A stretch of DNA of 64,000 nt from Salminus brasiliensis (Eukaryota > Chordata > Actinopteri > Characiformes > Bryconidae), in contig NC_132878.1 in the NCBI RefSeq assembly GCF_030463535.1, positions 86,217,355 to 86,281,354 of the forward strand. Reading direction: 5' to 3'. This document shows positions 44,658 to 61,100 of this stretch, one piece after another; within the stretch, counting starts at the first letter, position 1, and each line of letters starts with the position of its first letter. Both the position numbers and the translations under genes were made by a program. A model generated the notes under the pieces. It worked only from the letters and a program-made list of their open reading frames with translations, was not told the origin of the DNA and ran no database searches.

Positions 44658-47600
44658 CTATAAAAGACAAGAACATGGCAAGAGAATGATGCCGGAATGA
44701 TTACCAAGTCATACTTTCCTGTTGTGTATCGTATGTAACTGTGTAATTTTAATATTGTCATATAGTCATATAGCATACATATGAACATCTAGAAGCTAGC
44801 TAGATTGACAGCTAGAAGTGCCAATCCTAGAAGACCAGAACAAGACCAGCACAGTTTAATTATTTCCCTACTCAAACACACCTGGTTCAAGTTAGTTAAT
44901 CAGCAGGGTTACTTGGTCGTTCTACATCTCATATATCAAACTTTGCTCTACCTCTGACCAGTTGCATACAGTTTTATAAATATGACTATTGGGCTTATAA
45001 ATTTGACTATTACGTAGTCTTGATTTTTTTTGTATTCAATGACAAGAGCCTTGTTGATCACCCACTTAATTTACATCGCCCCAAACACTTCGTAAAATTA
45101 TTGTATGGAGTACCATTATTCCAGAGAACACAGTTTCACTGCTTTACAGCTCAATGCTGGTGGAAGTATACAAACTATGCTTCAAGCGAACAAAGGGTGA
45201 GCAGGGCAGCCATGTTGCACACATATTTGCACAATATTTGCACAAAGCAAGTAGATCTTGGCCATTGGAGTTAGGTCTCATTTATGTTGTGTTTAATTGG
45301 CCACCGTTTTCTTCTGTTTTAGACACAGACGATGCTGGAGGTACAGCAGGGAATCCTACCACTGACGTTAAGCACAAACAACAGACTGACCCTCAACACT
45401 GAAAGCTCCTTATGACCTTAATGGCATTAGTTTTCATAAAAATAAGGAAATCAGGAAATAATTTTGAATAACCTTTTCTAGTACTTGGGAATGTCACCAT
45501 AGGTTTGTTACAATATAATTGGTAGTCAGACTGGAATGTAATACACTGAATTATAATGAAATGACAATGCCTACTGTTGTACTACTGGTGTGCCACAAAA
45601 AAGAGAAAAAATACCTGTTGTTTGTAACACTCCTTACGGTCATTCTGTGGGCTGCTAAGACAAGATGAAGTTTCTGTATTGTTTTGGCAGGGACAACCTG
45701 TACCATCATGCTCATTACAAGTATCGGCATGTCCGTTACACTGACACCTTAAGACAAGAAAAAGAAAAAAGCACAACCAAACCAATATCAGCATACATGA
45801 ATGATCTACATCATTTTAAAAAGCATCCATATTCAGATATTTACTGTATCTTAATAATAAGCTTGTCCTATGTAGTTTACAGTTCATTACTTCAGCAGAA
45901 CTCACTTTTCACACTTGCCCTGCAGCAGAAAGTAGCCCCCAAGGCAGCTTTCACACTTGTCCCCAACACTGTTGTTCTGACAGCTCACACACACAGCATT
46001 ATCCTCAGTAGGACCCTCTGTGAGCCACTGTATAATCTGAAAGAGTCAGCAGATAACGTTAGAGCTAAGAAGGTGAGAGACAGAAAGACAGAGAGAGACA
46101 GATACACAGAGAGAGGGACATACACTATCACGGTCCAGTGGGTAGTCTTTTGGGTGTTCAAGGGCCAACTTGAGCTCTTCTTTGGAGAGACATACATCAC
46201 TGTTTCCCCTGCAAAACTCTCGACAGGGTCGACACATTCCACCACCGACGGCTGAGCCTACATACAGTGGCTTACACTTCTCGCAGTGCTGACCCTGAGA
46301 AAGAGCAATATGACTTGAGTGCATTCAACTTATTCATATATTATACGTTCTGCCAGGATCACTCAAGATAACGACATTAAGAGCTTGTTTATCAATTAAC
46401 CTAAAATCCTGTCATCATGGTTGCCACAGAAAATGGAGATGAATTATATTAAATCTGTGTGTGCAGAATGGCCTTTTCATTTGATCAAGCTTCAGATTAC
46501 ATGTGCCAAAACAAGTCTACCCATTACTCCAGGCATTTCAAACAATTATGACTTGGTTTCTTATTTGCAGATACATCAAGCCCTTCATGCCAATCTTTTT
46601 TGCCTTACAAATGGTACAGATGGTGATTCCACCGTAAATATTTTTGAATGCTAAAATCAATCAATCACAACTGATCACAATAATATTCAGTTATGTGCAA
46701 TGCGCACGCCGTAATGTTTTTCCAATATTATTGTTTGTCTATTCTTCTTCCTCCAGGCATATTTATGCAATGAGATCATTTATAACTCTGAACAGAATTG
46801 GATTATTTTGATCTGATGCACTAAATCATTTTTTAAAAGAATCATCATAAAAATGAATGAGGTGAGAGGTTGCAGATGAACACGGCTTGTGAGTCAGAAA
46901 TGTTACATTTACTGGTTCTAGTTTATTTTAGCTTGAAGCAAACAGATTAAAAAATCTAAAATAAATAAATACATAAAGAAAGAAATAAAATGCTACAAAA
47001 TATGTAATACCTTAGTGTGGTTGTGGCACTCTAGGCAGGCGTCCAGCTGAGTAACACTCCTACAATTGCTGTGCTTGTTACAGCGGCACTGAGAGGAGCA
47101 GTTCTCCCCAACAAAGCCAAAGTGACACTGGCACACTCCTGGTGACATACATGTGCCATTAACACAGCCCTGTGCGCACACAGGCTCACACTGCCCGGAC
47201 ACACTGAATGGGGAAATGGAGGGGGAAGTGCATTTATTAATAGAAATACTGTAGTTAAGCCTTATTTTAGTAATCAGTTATTCTAAAAGTGTAGCTACTT
47301 TGATGGTATTTATTACACTGCTTGAAAAGCACTGTACAGTCTGAATCGCTCAACATACAGATTCCGTTCAAACTGCATTTCGAAGGGATTGGCAGCGAGA
47401 GGTATGCTTTTTATTTTTGGAGTTGATCAGATTTGACATTTTTAATAAATGTGTGTTCCATTGATGTCTCCTCAATTTACATACATGACAATTTGTGTGT
47501 CCCTTGGATAAAGGGTCATCTAAGCAATGAAAAAGAACCATAAATGAGGACAATCATAAAGTTTTGAAGTATTTAAGAATTTAATCTGTTTAATAGCCAT

Positions 47601-50600
47601 AATCAGCTGTTTAACTAAATATTTCTTAAATACCTGCACCAGTCTACATGATCTTGGTTACCCCACCAGTGACTCTACATACTGAATGGTCAACTAAAAA
47701 TGAAACTTATGATGACGGGTAACAAAAAGGACTCCTGTCCATTCCATTCAATTTAAGTTTTAGTAATTGCAAATATAAAGGAATTGCTGAGCTTACCTGC
47801 TGAGTATATAACCCTGTCTACAGGTGCAGTGATAGCCATCAAGCAGGTCATGGCAGTCCTGGGTAACATTGCATCGGTGGTGTCCATTGGCACATTCGTC
47901 TTCTTCTGGACAGTGCAGGAATGACCAGCTGGCATTGTGCTGAGGGCAGAGAGACTCACTCACACCTATAAAAACAAAGACAGAAGAAAGTTTGGTTCAG
48001 TTCCATTGTTATTTTTATATATTTTTGTACTAAATGTGAAAATTGAAGAAGAAACATCTTTAAAGAAAGAAGAACTTCCTCTAAGAAAGCTGTTTTCCAA
48101 GTGCCATTCAGTTAATGAGGCTGTATGACACAGCTGGCAGGGCTCCACATACCATCTAACCCTCCTTGCAGGCACCGTCCTGCCCCATTGCCACCGCGGG
48201 TCGCGCACCAGCCACACTGTGGCCTTACAATGCACTGGGAGCACTGGGTGAGCTGGGAGCATTGTGGAGAGCAAGAGTCTCCTCCTGAGAGCAGGCGGCC
48301 ACACTGACCAGCCTCACAGCGTAACGGAACAAATGAGGGACTCATACACTGAGATGGGGAGAGGGAGAAAATAATACATATAGTAAACATGCACATTTAG
48401 AGCATTAGACAACATGTATAGAGCTAGTCCTTTAAGTAACATTTAAAGTGTAACTATAAATAACCTGTGTGTGTGTACCGTCTCACCTGCTGAAGAGCCA
48501 TACTCCACACACAGTGCTGCCAGCCCCCATCAGAGCCACGGGAGCTCAGACACTGACTGCAGGTTTTAATTTGGTTGCAGGGCTCAGGGCAGGGCATAGG
48601 GGGTGAAGACTCCACCTGCATAGGTGACACATTAAGCAGCGCATAGCTAAAACACGTCCAGTCATACGTTGGATTCACACTAAGAATGCGTCTGGTCTCT
48701 CCTGGGAACAGAAAAATAATGAACATAATTCAGTGTTTCTATATTAAAACACATGAAATATTAGGAGATGTTTGTGCATGGATAAAAGATAAGGCACTAT
48801 GTATACACACCTGTGCGCTTAAACTGACGCGTCCACATACACTTCCCTGAGGCTGAACACTTGGGGCAGTCTGAAGCCTCACAGCTGGTTTCAGTGCAGT
48901 TGCTGGACAGGAAAATCTCCCTTTGATTGATCCTACAGTCATGCTCAGAGGTGCAGCTCACAGAGCTGCTGATACATGCTCCTTCTGGACAGTTGGTGCA
49001 CCACTTACAGTGTAGAGCAGGCTGCATGAGAGAGAGGCAAAAAGATATGAGTATCTGATCTGAAAACAGATGCCTTGGATTTGTCATGAATGTACAAATA
49101 AAGTAGGAAACAAGTAGCCTAGTGCTACTATTCAGTGTTCCATCTGTCTTACTTGTCCAGGGCTAGAGAGTGTTCTCGGATGTCGGGCCAGGCACTCACT
49201 GCAGGTCTTCAGTCGACGACACTGATCAGGGAACAGTGGAGTAGGGGAGCAAGGGGACTGGACAATAGAACAACCTAGCCTGAGACAGAGATGAACATGG
49301 AGGGGGTGGAGTAAGAACACACATACACAGAAGAAAATGTAGTGAGGGCATCTTAAAATATAAACCTAAATAGTCCTACAAAACAAAGTGTAAAATATTA
49401 TCTGGGTGTGGTACTACAATTTCAATTTGCACACTTGATTGCCATCATTCTGCCCAACACTGCCAATGCTAAACACCTTACTAATGCTAAACACAACAGT
49501 GCAAGCAGGGAAGAAATGAGAGAAACATATCATTGCTGTACATTTTTGAATTTTTCACTTTTTGACATAATGGAAATCAGGTTGTTCCTTACATAGCGTC
49601 AAAATGGTGATTTCTGTCATAATGATAAATGGACCAATAGAAACGCTCCAACATTACTTTAAATAAAATCTTCCAATCTGACTTTCACTGAAAATTAAGA
49701 AGGTTTTTTTCTTTCTTCTGTAAAGTTGCTGTTTGAGATGTATGGTTTTTGCCTAACAGCCATGATACACAGACTGTCTTGTTTAAACCTACTAAATTGT
49801 AAACATTAAGCTGTACCTCTCTGCTGTGTCTGAGGAAGCACAGGTGCCTCTGCACCACACACAGCTACCAGTGCTGCTGTTACAGGCCTCAGGGGTGGGC
49901 AGCAGGACACAGGGGTCAGAAGGCAGAGAGAGAGTCAAGAGTCGCCCCAGCATGATTCCATTAAATCCACCTGACAAAAACAGGCGGCCTCCCCAGCCTG
50001 CCATGGCCAAGGAGATGGAGCGATTTACTGCTTCACCGACTGAAGATACTGGAAATACAAATATTTTATTGTGACAATCAATGACAATCATTTGCTCACA
50101 TTTGATCAACACATAGAGAAGGAAGTGCACATAAATCACTAAGCATTAAAAAAAGTAATAATAAAAAATAATATAGCAGGTATAATAAAAACTCAATCCA
50201 TTTGAGTACTGGCACCTGCATTTGTTGAAACTTGTACGTGTCCCTTCACATTGAATGAAAACTACATCTAAGTTTTTATTTGCCTCAGGGTGTAATAGAT
50301 GCACCAATAGGCACTAGGTGTTTTGTTTTTAATGCCAAACCATTCAAACTAAATAATGGGCTGCTCTGCGCTATTAAGTCCTTGCCACTTGTCAACAGTC
50401 AATACAGCATTTTCAAATTTGGTCCTGAAAATTAGAAAACTTGCAACAAGGTGACTTTTTTGTGTTCTGTGAAAACACAGTTTCTCAGCTTCTCAGAAAG
50501 AGAACAATCTGTTATTTCTACCAAACGTTTGCTTATTCTCCTTACTCAGAATAGAAGGCGTGTCATATAACCAGAGGTGACAGCAAACGTCAATAACAGT

Positions 50601-52152
50601 GTATCTGTAGAATCAACCCTTAAGAATTTGCCATCTCAGTCGTGATTTCTATGTCATTTCAATTTCTACCTCTTTCCCATGTATGTGGACACCCTGTTCT
50701 TAATTTTCTGCCCAGGGTACTCTCCACTACCTTGCTACCCATTGCGATGCTGTCCTACTCTGGATCTTCCCATTGTTTCATTCAGTGTCCTACACTCACT
50801 TTTCATCATTTATGGCTCGATGTCACAGTAATCAGAGCACTTTCGCATTATTTTTCTCCAGTAATTCTTGTCTCTGTTATTTGTTCTGCTATCTGGTGTC
50901 GACCAGAAGAGGATGGGTTCATCTGTTGAGTCGTGGGCCCCATTTACACCTGCATGTGAAAATCTTAATATATAATGCTGCTTTAACATATGAGGTAGCA
51001 AATAGCTTATTGTTTTGACTCCAGAGCAGGTGTTTGTTGAGATATTTATTGGCCTAGATTGTACATTTGGCAGGAACACTGAATATATACTGCAAATACT
51101 GCATTTTAACTACCTGTAAAATGCTTGACTGAGGAGTGTGGGATGCATTAAAAAGAGTCCCAAATTATGCATGCAGCCAATATGAAAGCCTACACAGACT
51201 AGTAGTATAGGAGCATACATCTGGTGTAAACTAGGCTAAAGCGTGCAGAACAAACTAAGCATTCTTCATTTTTAAAGCCTTTAATTAACACTGCCTTATC
51301 CTGATTGTGGGATTATGGTTATAACGCCTTCCAAGCAGAACGACAAAAAGCATTCCTGGTCTATTGTTCTTCTGTCCTACTGTCCTGAAATGTCATCACT
51401 CTATAATGTAAAAGTAGTACCTGGCTGAATCCAAGTGTTGCAGTTGATCTGATAGAGGTAGACGCTGTTGCTATAGTCTTCTGCTCCTGTTCGGCCACCG
51501 ACTATCACCATGGTGTCTTTTAGCAAGGCTGCCGCATGAAAGAAACGTGAGAGAGGCTGGAGAAAAGAAAACAGTCCTGATTAGCCTGAAGTTTACCTTC
51601 TTTTAAAGGCAGCAAAAAAATAATAAATCAGTTGGTCTCTGGCTACCTTATTTCCCCTAGAAGGCACCAGTAAGGACCAGGTGAGGTTAGGGTAGTAAAG
51701 GCTGTATAGTTCTCCAGAAGGTTCTACAGCTTCCACATGAAAACGATAACCACCGAAAACATAGACAGCATCAGTCTGCTCATGATATACTGCAGAATGT
51801 CCATACAGACCTAAGGAAAGAAGAAGAGAATAAGAAGGAGGAATGCACTACACTACTACACCAAACTACACTACTACTCCATATTTGAATTTAATTATGA
51901 GCTGTTTGTGCAGTGTGAGGATTTTACCTGTAGGTGGTGTGCCAGTGTGTGGGGCAATAGTCCAGTTGCCAGTCTCTGGGTTAAACTCAAGCAAGTGGTG
52001 GTTGAACCCATTCTCTGGGGAGTAGCCTCCAATCAGTAGCACAGACAAGCCCCTGCGTACTGTCAGAGTGTGACCAGCCACAGGGGGCAGCACTGAGCTC
52101 TGAAGGTGAACGTAAATGGGTCAAAACCTTTGTTTCAAGTTTCAATTCAATG

Positions 52153-52187
<35 letters not shown>

Positions 52188-55100
52188 GACAGGCAAATGA
52201 GACATTTAAAAGAGGGCTCTTCACCTCATACTTGCTCCACACTAGACTGCTGAGATTGAGGCTCCATGTGTCATTTGCAACACCCTTTTGAGTGACTCCA
52301 CCCACCACAAGCATCAAGTGATGAGTAATGGTTTGAGTACCAGACAGATGGTCATGGATGGGTACCACAGCAGAGGCATGGTGGTAGCGTGGCATAGGGG
52401 TGGAGCCTTCTTCCAATGAACTGGTAAGCATTTGAGTCCAACGATGCTCAACCACAAAGTACCTAAGCAGATCAATACGTTGTCAGTTTTCAATGTATAT
52501 TAATATGGTGGGTACAGTCATGTTTACTCAGTGATCTTTCTTTACGTTTCCAACCTGTAAACATTCCCCAGAATTCCTTCTGTGAGAGAGAGGCCTCCAT
52601 ACATCCAGAGAGTGCCTTGAGGCCCAGGAACCAGTGAGTGGCCCATCCTGTGGAGGAACCTGTGAGATGGATTCTGTGGGTGGCAGGGAAAAACGATAAA
52701 AGAACATCATGGTTTCTAAATAAATAAATAAATCAATCAATCAATCAATCAATCAATAACTAAATAAAGTCCTGTTGATTGAAACATGCACATTTTCACC
52801 ACTGGGCTGTAAAGTATTACATTATCTTATAAAAAACAAGCATCTTATTATGAAATATAAATAGAAAATATCATAGAAACTGAGACGAATAACGAATACA
52901 CTTGCAATCATTACGGTTTCATATTTTTTTTCTGCCATAATCCGTATTTCTAGTTTCACCATTTCCTTTCAGGTTTATTCAAGTTTATTTGGCACATTTA
53001 GTGAAAGGTACACATGAATATATCCCTGAAATCATAATCTGTAGAGGAAATTTTGATACCCAATTTCCCTAGTTGAGGTTCAGACGTTTAACATAGCGGA
53101 GAAGGCTGTTGATGGTTGTTTAAGTATATATGTGCATTTAACTTGGAACAATGCTATGGAACAATGTTATTTATTGTTCTATCAATTGCAAATTGACTAC
53201 TCTGCTTCGAGGTGCAAGTTATTAAACATTACATAAGCTGCCATTTTTCACGTTGATCTGATAACAATGCGCTTGAAAATGACATGCTTGTAATTCCAAC
53301 TTCAGAAGTGGGAAGTAGGATCTCCCCACATAAACAGTGTAACATTCACGAAAGTGAAACTCAGTACTCATTTCAAACTCTGGGTTACACTAGGTAGGGC
53401 ATGGTTAAAACGATAATGTCTCTCACCGCTGTGAGCTGTGTGTCCAGTAGAGTCTCCCACACCAAGCTGTTTGGGTCTGAGATGGAGGAGCAGTTAGATC
53501 CAGCCCAGCCAACTGTGCAAACACACACTCCAAGAGTCTGTAATTACATAAAACAAAAGTTATATATACATATATAAAATCCAAAAGCTGGGACAAGGAA
53601 CACTTTACCACCAGAAAGCTGATGCCAGGCAAGTAAGCAGGTATCCTTGCTAGGCTAAAAGCTAAACGTAACCATACATCAGATCAACCACACATCATTC
53701 GGTTATAGGCAGCTAAAAATTAACACTCTCCAACTGCACACAACACAGAGATGACATCAACAGTATCCTGTAAGACTGATTGGAGCCACATAGCATAACA
53801 TACCATATTCTGTGTCACAGTGACATAAACCAGCCAATGAGATAAGATAAAATAAGATAAGATAAACCTTTATTAGTCCCACGTGGGGAAATCCTCAGTG
53901 TCACAGCAGAAAGGGATAGCAAGACACTCAGATGCAAAAACGTAGATAAATTACCACTATATATACACACAGTATAAATAATAGAAGTAAAAAAGCTATT
54001 TTATTACATTAATAGTATTGTAATTTTATTACAATAACAGTACTATTTACAGATTATTTACAGAGCAGAGCTAAACGTAATCGTAAGGAAAATCAGTGAG
54101 TTTCATTCTGAGGCAAAAAAGACCAAAAAAGAACCAAAGACTTTAAATATATTATATATATATATAACTTAAAACACATAACAAATAATAAATACAGCCC
54201 ATGGTAACTATTAAAGGCTTGTTTATTATTTTATTACATTGCAAGGATTTGTTTATGTTTTAGAGCAAAAGACAAGCATATCCGCTAATGTGTTAAGGCT
54301 TGAAATCAGATGACCTGGTAATTGGTTGTATACCTATGCGTGTTTACTGTCAGTGCTTTGAATCTGCAGTGTTACAGATTGCTAAAATGGCATTATTACT
54401 AAGGTGGGGCATCATTCAAATAGTCTTACCTTTTATTAAAACTGTCGAATGAAATCATACACAATAAATAAAATTAATTGCTCAGCCCTAGCTAAAGATG
54501 ACACTCAATAACGAGCTCTCTCACCGTGTTGCAGATGCCTCTGCCCTCTTCCACACCACAATTCCCTGGGCAAATGAGTCGGTCACAGAGCGGTCCACCG
54601 TACCCACTGGGACATTGGCAGATCCCATCACGGCACTGAGCCATGCCTTGGCATTCAGATGAGCCATCAGTATCTTCCCCAGGGACTCCCTCTGTACAGC
54701 GCCGTACCCAGAACGAGGCATTGAAACCCTGAGGATGGGCCAAGGACACATTTGCCTCAAAGTAGACAGAGATCACACCTACAACACAGAAAAAGTGTTA
54801 AAAATGTAATTTAAAAGACATTTTAAAAGTACAAAAAAAGTTTAAAGACAGGACTATAAAGGTACTGTATGATCAGACAAGCATCTAATACAGAGGGTGA
54901 TATATATTACCAGATGTGGCTTCAACTGTGATTGGTTGATTTCGGCTTGTGCCACAAAAGGCTCCAATCAGGTTGTGGTCCGAGTGCATCACACCATTAT
55001 TCAGGAAACGGGGTAGTCCATCAAAAACGTATACATACGAGTTCTGCATGAGACAAATGAAGCAACATTATCCTGCTGCAGTAACAGTGACTTCACCACA

Positions 55101-58100
55101 TACACGAATGACTATGTAATAACCTAGTAGCATAACAACAGAGACACTTACTGTGCATTGTGTGTAGGAGTCTGGATGCAGGGTCAATGCCACAGGTGGG
55201 CAAAGCTGGCCTGGCATACAAGGTGCGAGGTCCTGGGAGACAGACAGGACCCACAGACAGTGTGAGAGACCACCCTGACCCCCTACTGCCCCACGCCAGC
55301 CAAGAGAGGATGAGAGGGGCAGTGTTGAGGCAGATGAAGATGACAGGACTACAGAGCGACCCTGACACTGCCTGAAACATGTGCCATTGTTCCTGTAAGA
55401 GAGGGAAAAAAAAAATATAGACCATGCGTCAAAATGTGTCTCTGAACTAAAGCTAAAATTATAAGGCTAAACATCTTCCTCAGTTTCAACATACATCCCA
55501 TTACTCCACCATCTACAGGGTGTGTCAAAAGTCAGAAACTAGCCAAACATGTGATGCTTAATGATCCAACCACCATTCCCTTTAGACCACAGAGTAAAAT
55601 GTTTGGTAAAATTATAATGATATAAATGTAACTTTTTTATTTATCCTTCAGATTTCCTTCAGCAAGCTCAAAATGAGGACAAACACCACTTATTCTTAAC
55701 TGAAGTCTCACCGGGGATCTCCATAGTAGCCAGGCAAGCAGAATTCACAGTGTGGTCCATGGGTGTGGTGGGTACAGTAACACTGGCCTGTCTGGTTGTG
55801 GCAGTAGCCCTGTAGTGGGTCACCATGGCCATTACACTGACAAGGCACACAGCCTTCACCATCAGCTAGTGCAGAACCAAAGCTTCCTGGCCGACAATGC
55901 TCACAATGGGGCCCTGTTGTCCAGTCTAAAGGAGTGGAAAGGAAAAGGGACTTAAAATAGGATAAGTCGGACACTTTTTAGGCCAACAGTATCAACTCAA
56001 AATTACAAGGCAGATTAAGCTACACAATAAGACACACGACCAAAGTGTACATAGGGGCAATAAGATATGTAGGTAAATAAAAGACAATAGGAAACATTGT
56101 GTTTTGTAACCTAGTCAAAGACAGTTAGAGTGAAGATTAGGTACCCTGACAGTGGTCGCAGATTCCTGGTGCTGTAATGCAGGTGCTGTGGAAGTTACAC
56201 CCACAGTCAACGTCACACTCCACCCCACTCAGCACTAGAGTAGCCGGATCTGAAGTCCAACCCAGAGAGCACTCACACTCGAATCGTGGACTGCCACTGC
56301 ACTGGCCCTCACGACACTCGTTATAGCATCTACAAGAAAGAAAAGACAATCAGGCATTGTGCTAAACATGAAGTGAGATTAATGGAATGGATATTAATGG
56401 GCCCATAATGTGGCAAGAAACATTTTCCACAGCATAATACCACTTCTAACAGCCTGGACTATCATACTTATTTGACCTCCATTATCAAGACTGCAGAACT
56501 GCCACTCTGCTATGATTAATATTTTTCCCATTCTAATGGTTGATGTGAACATTACCAGATGCTGTTGGCCCGTATCTGCTTGATTATTATTATGCATTGC
56601 ACTGCTGACAAATGATTGGCTAAACAGATAATTGCATGAATAAGTAGAGGTACAGATCCAGGGAAGGCATTCTACTAGATTGCGAAGCAGTACTGTGCGG
56701 ATTTGATTGCATTAAAGGACATGAGCGTTAGTCAAGTCAAGTCAAGTCAGTGAGGTCTGGATGTTGAATGATCACCACCCCACATCATTCCCAACTCACA
56801 AACTCATTCAAAAAGTACTGGATGAAGCACCATCATTCCAGGTAACACAGTTCCACTGCTACACAACTCAATGCTGGGGGGCTTTCCACCTCTCTAGCCC
56901 AGGCCTGGCACGGTGCCAATAGGTTCATGTTTATCTGTTCCAGCTTGTCCTGCTTCTCTACAAGGACTAGACAAGCTGTATGTGCACACCTGGACATTGG
57001 AATCAGCAATGGGTCTGATGGGTCATTCAGCAAACTTAAAGTAGCTGAATGCGTTCATTAAAACAGGTGTCCATAAACATTTGGACATACAGTGTAAATT
57101 GTAGGTGTACCTAATGGTTAGGTGTTAGGTGCTGTTAGGTAATGGTAACTGTGTACTGTGAAGTGCTACTCACACACAAAACCGATACAAAATGAAGTAA
57201 CGCATTGCTCACGTCTGATTGCAGTAATGTTCTCCGTCTCCAGTGAAGCCCCTCTCGCAATGGCACTCATAAGAGGTGGGGGTGTTCACGCAGGTGGCAG
57301 AAGGGTGGCAGGTATGGAGGCCCAATCGGCACTCCTCCACATCTGGACAAGACGGGTAAGACCACACGGCATCTCCATCACCCTCCATCCCTTCCAGCAG
57401 CTCCATCTCCATCTCAAGCTCCATCGGCCGTGGGGGGGACAAAGTCTGTGGCTCAGGACTAAAACAAGGAAAGGGATTTAAATGGGTGTTTGTGTCAATT
57501 CAAAGACTCATTTACTTTACACTTAAAGGATATAGGATGGGTATGCATGCATACTGTTTTGTCCTATTAGACATATCAGCATGTTTCAGTAGTAGTAAAA
57601 AAACAAAAAACTAAACTAAGGTTTAAGAAATTAAGGTTATCAAGTTGTACCTGGTGGCTTTCACTTCAGCAACCGCCACGGTGCAGTTAGTCACAGATGG
57701 GTCATTCATTCCTCCCCAGTCACCTTTCAAACACCTTAAAAATAAATAAGTATATAAGTAAATAAATAGCAGATGGAGAAAAAAGGAAGAGACATGCACT
57801 TATGAAACAATGTAACTATGTGACATGAACCAGAAACCCTGAACCAGAAGCCAGCTGCAGTCATCAGACGTTATTATTCATTACACTACATGAACAGTGT
57901 CTATATCCCACCTGCCAATAGTGGGATTGTTGTAGTCTCCACACCAGCCACACTGAAATGTCTGCAGGCATTCCGTACAGGTGGCTAAAGCTGAGCACTG
58001 CTTACACTGGGGAACGGAGTGGACGCTACGAAAGTAGACAAAAACATTTTAAAAATAATTCAACCATTCAAAAGCCCCCATCACTGAAGACAACACTTTA

Positions 58101-61100
58101 AGGGCTTTCAGATGCGAAGGACAATGTGAAGACAGAAAGTGAAAGGTTTATGAATCAACCCACTACTAACCATTAAGACATTCGCTTTGGAATCAGTCAG
58201 TGCTTAGAAATGCAGTGTCCTACCTGTCATACCAGTCTCTGCATTCTCCATATGGGAACTTGGTGAGGTAAGCAGCAAAGTAGAAGCAGGACTGAGCAGA
58301 CTCACACCATGCACACTGGCTGGAGTTGGACAGACACTCTGCACACGTCATCCTCCTGTTACAAGCAGGAAAGTAGGCATATTATGGTTTAAAAAAAAAA
58401 AAAAAAACAGAGACAGATGAAAGGAAACCAATGAATTCAGGTAATAATTAGTTCCCACTTACTGACTGCAGACTTTAGGGCAACCTCCAGGGTCGCGGAT
58501 GGAACCTTCCAGCCTCCCACGGCGACTGCAGAGGTAATCACCTTTCTTACTGGAGTTGATTTGCCACTCGCAGTAGGGGTCCTGCAGGGGAAACAATAAT
58601 AGCTTAGACAACACTGCTCTCAACAGTGTCAGTATTGCTGACTGGTAAAAGTGGGTGATGGGAGGATATTTTATAGGTAGTACAATCATTTAAATCACTA
58701 TCATCACTGTCCTGCAAAAACTTCAAACTTTTTGTTGTTTTAATTTATTTACAGAATTTGATTCTGGCAGATGTCCTTTATTGTATTATTGTCCTTTATT
58801 GTATCAAAACGTGATGCTGAATGGACCAATAGAAATGCTCCAAGATCTCTTAGAATGACTGACTTCCAGATTTTTTTTTTCCTTCTCCTGTAAAGTTGCC
58901 ATTACAGAAAAACACTGTTACAGCATGACAGTAACAATATGCTTTACTGAGCACACTGATGTTTACTAAGCACCGATTGAACGCCTTGTCTGTAGCACAA
59001 TTACCATGATGATGAACTTTTGTGCCATAATTTTATATATTTCTTATATTTTATATTTGAAAACATCTACAAGTAGCATAAGATCACATTGCTGCCATAT
59101 AACTCAAATTTAGAAAAACTCTATAGGAGCCCAAGCAGCAGGTCTCCTATCATGCAACAGAGTGTAGCCATGAATCATGTACTGTATGCTGGTTGGCAAG
59201 ACAGGTGGACATCTGTGTAGTACCTGAGTGCATGCTGCACAGTCTCTGTACTCCTCACACAGCGTACAGTGTTGGGGGTTGAGCAGCAGGTGGCGTTCTC
59301 CTCCTTTTGGCTCTAGGCAGGGCTCATGACTGACATTGGCACGGAGTGAACACACATTGGTGGTAGGACACCAGCCGCAGGACTGGTCGGACAGGCAGGC
59401 TGAGCAAGAGCGGTATTCAAAACAGGACTCAGAGCGATAGGGCTCCAAAAATAAGAAGGAGATCTCCTGTAGTTAACAACAAAGGAAGAAAAATTAAGAA
59501 AAAAATATTACAATCTTAAACCAAATGCACAACTCTGGGAATAAGCCAAACCCTAACCGTAGGAGAAACCTAACTGTGCTGAAGCCAAACTAAAAAGTTA
59601 AACTTAAAAGAACTTTGAATTAAGTTCAGGCTCTGAAAACTGAAATCTCAAACTAAAAAAAGAATGCCCTTACGCTTCCTCCAGGCAAGGCAGTTCTATT
59701 CCAGATCAGGGTCATCTCACTAGTCTGGCCTGACGCAGAGTTGTTGAGGTAGCCCTCCGCCTGGACCAGGTAACGGTTTCCCCGTGTCAGGTTCTGGAAC
59801 AGACGAGACCCATCTGGCCGAGTTAGCAGACGGCTCTCCTTCTCCTCCTGAGCTGACCAGCGTCCCAGCACATCCGTCTGAGCCCACAAAAGAGTTTTAT
59901 GTCATTAACATCACACTTACAAACACTTACCACACAGAGAATGTAACTGAACAAGAACTTTTCAGAAACCCGGTTCCATCCAGTTCACAAAGTTTGCCTA
60001 CAGTCAGCGACTGTGTTTTGCCTTTGCATGGCAGCACATCACTCCTAAATGGGTGGTGTTGAAAGCACATTCCTGATATTGACACTTCAGCAAAACATCA
60101 GTGTGTGTGTGTTGTCTTCTCACCAGCTGAACAGAGTTGGGCCCTCCAGCCATCTGAGCAGTGAAGTGAATCTTCTGGATCCGAGCCCACACAGAGACAG
60201 TCTCCTGGGGAGGGGGAGCAGGAGGTGGGGCACCCCACAAGGGGTGAATAAAACCACGGAATTGCAGAGTGACATCCATCTCAGTGGAGGGGTTGAGCGT
60301 GATGGAGGTACTTCTTAGAATGGACACCTGTGAAGAGGAAGGAGACACGGATGTAGACGAAAAACAGACGAACAGATACGAAATCATGTACACAGAAAGC
60401 ATGGCAGGGAAAAAGGAATATATGGATGAGAGTATCTTTTTAAGCTTATATTATCTGGCAGAGGTTACACCTGAATTTGATTAAGATGATGGATTATGAG
60501 GATAAAGATATGTTAAACCGGAGTGACTACTGTAGTTGCGGTGGAGTGTGTTAGTGACTGAAGCAGGACTCCACCAACGTGCAACCACAACCAGCATTTG
60601 CTACAAGTACAACGCTGTGTCTCCTTCGCTATGCTACACATTGAAAACACTAAACAACGTTAACATTTGTTTATTAAGTTGGACTATCCAACAAAATAAT
60701 ATAAAAAAATACTTGTGCAGAACTTGTTAAATGTAGTGTGCACTCTGCCACTCAGCAGAGAGAGAGTGCCATGCCTGGCATTAGGAATGGTGCCAATAGG
60801 TTTGTTATCTGCTAATCTATTCCTAATAGGGCATATAGTGTACAGTATAAAGTTTAAAAAAATCTTGACGGTCAATAGTACTTTTATGTAGGACCTCATA
60901 GCTGACCACATCAACAGACTGACCAACCAAGTGGACACTCTGTCACTAATTTATCCATGTTTTTTTAATGAATAAAATACATACATTTTCTAGTTATGTT
61001 ATTTAAATACTCTATTTACTCTATATCTATTTATCTGAATATTAAATCCATAAAAATAAAAATAAAAATCCAACTCTAGCACAGACAGGAGTAGAACAAA

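Noticed and set aside
45665..46255. 196-codon plus-strand open frame
   Set aside because: Antisense to three verified megf8 exons and their introns; the content follows from the cysteine-rich exons and simple introns.
50642..51018. Overlapping 95- and 81-codon frames in a megf8 intron
   Set aside because: Inside a retroelement fragment, not joined to any exon.
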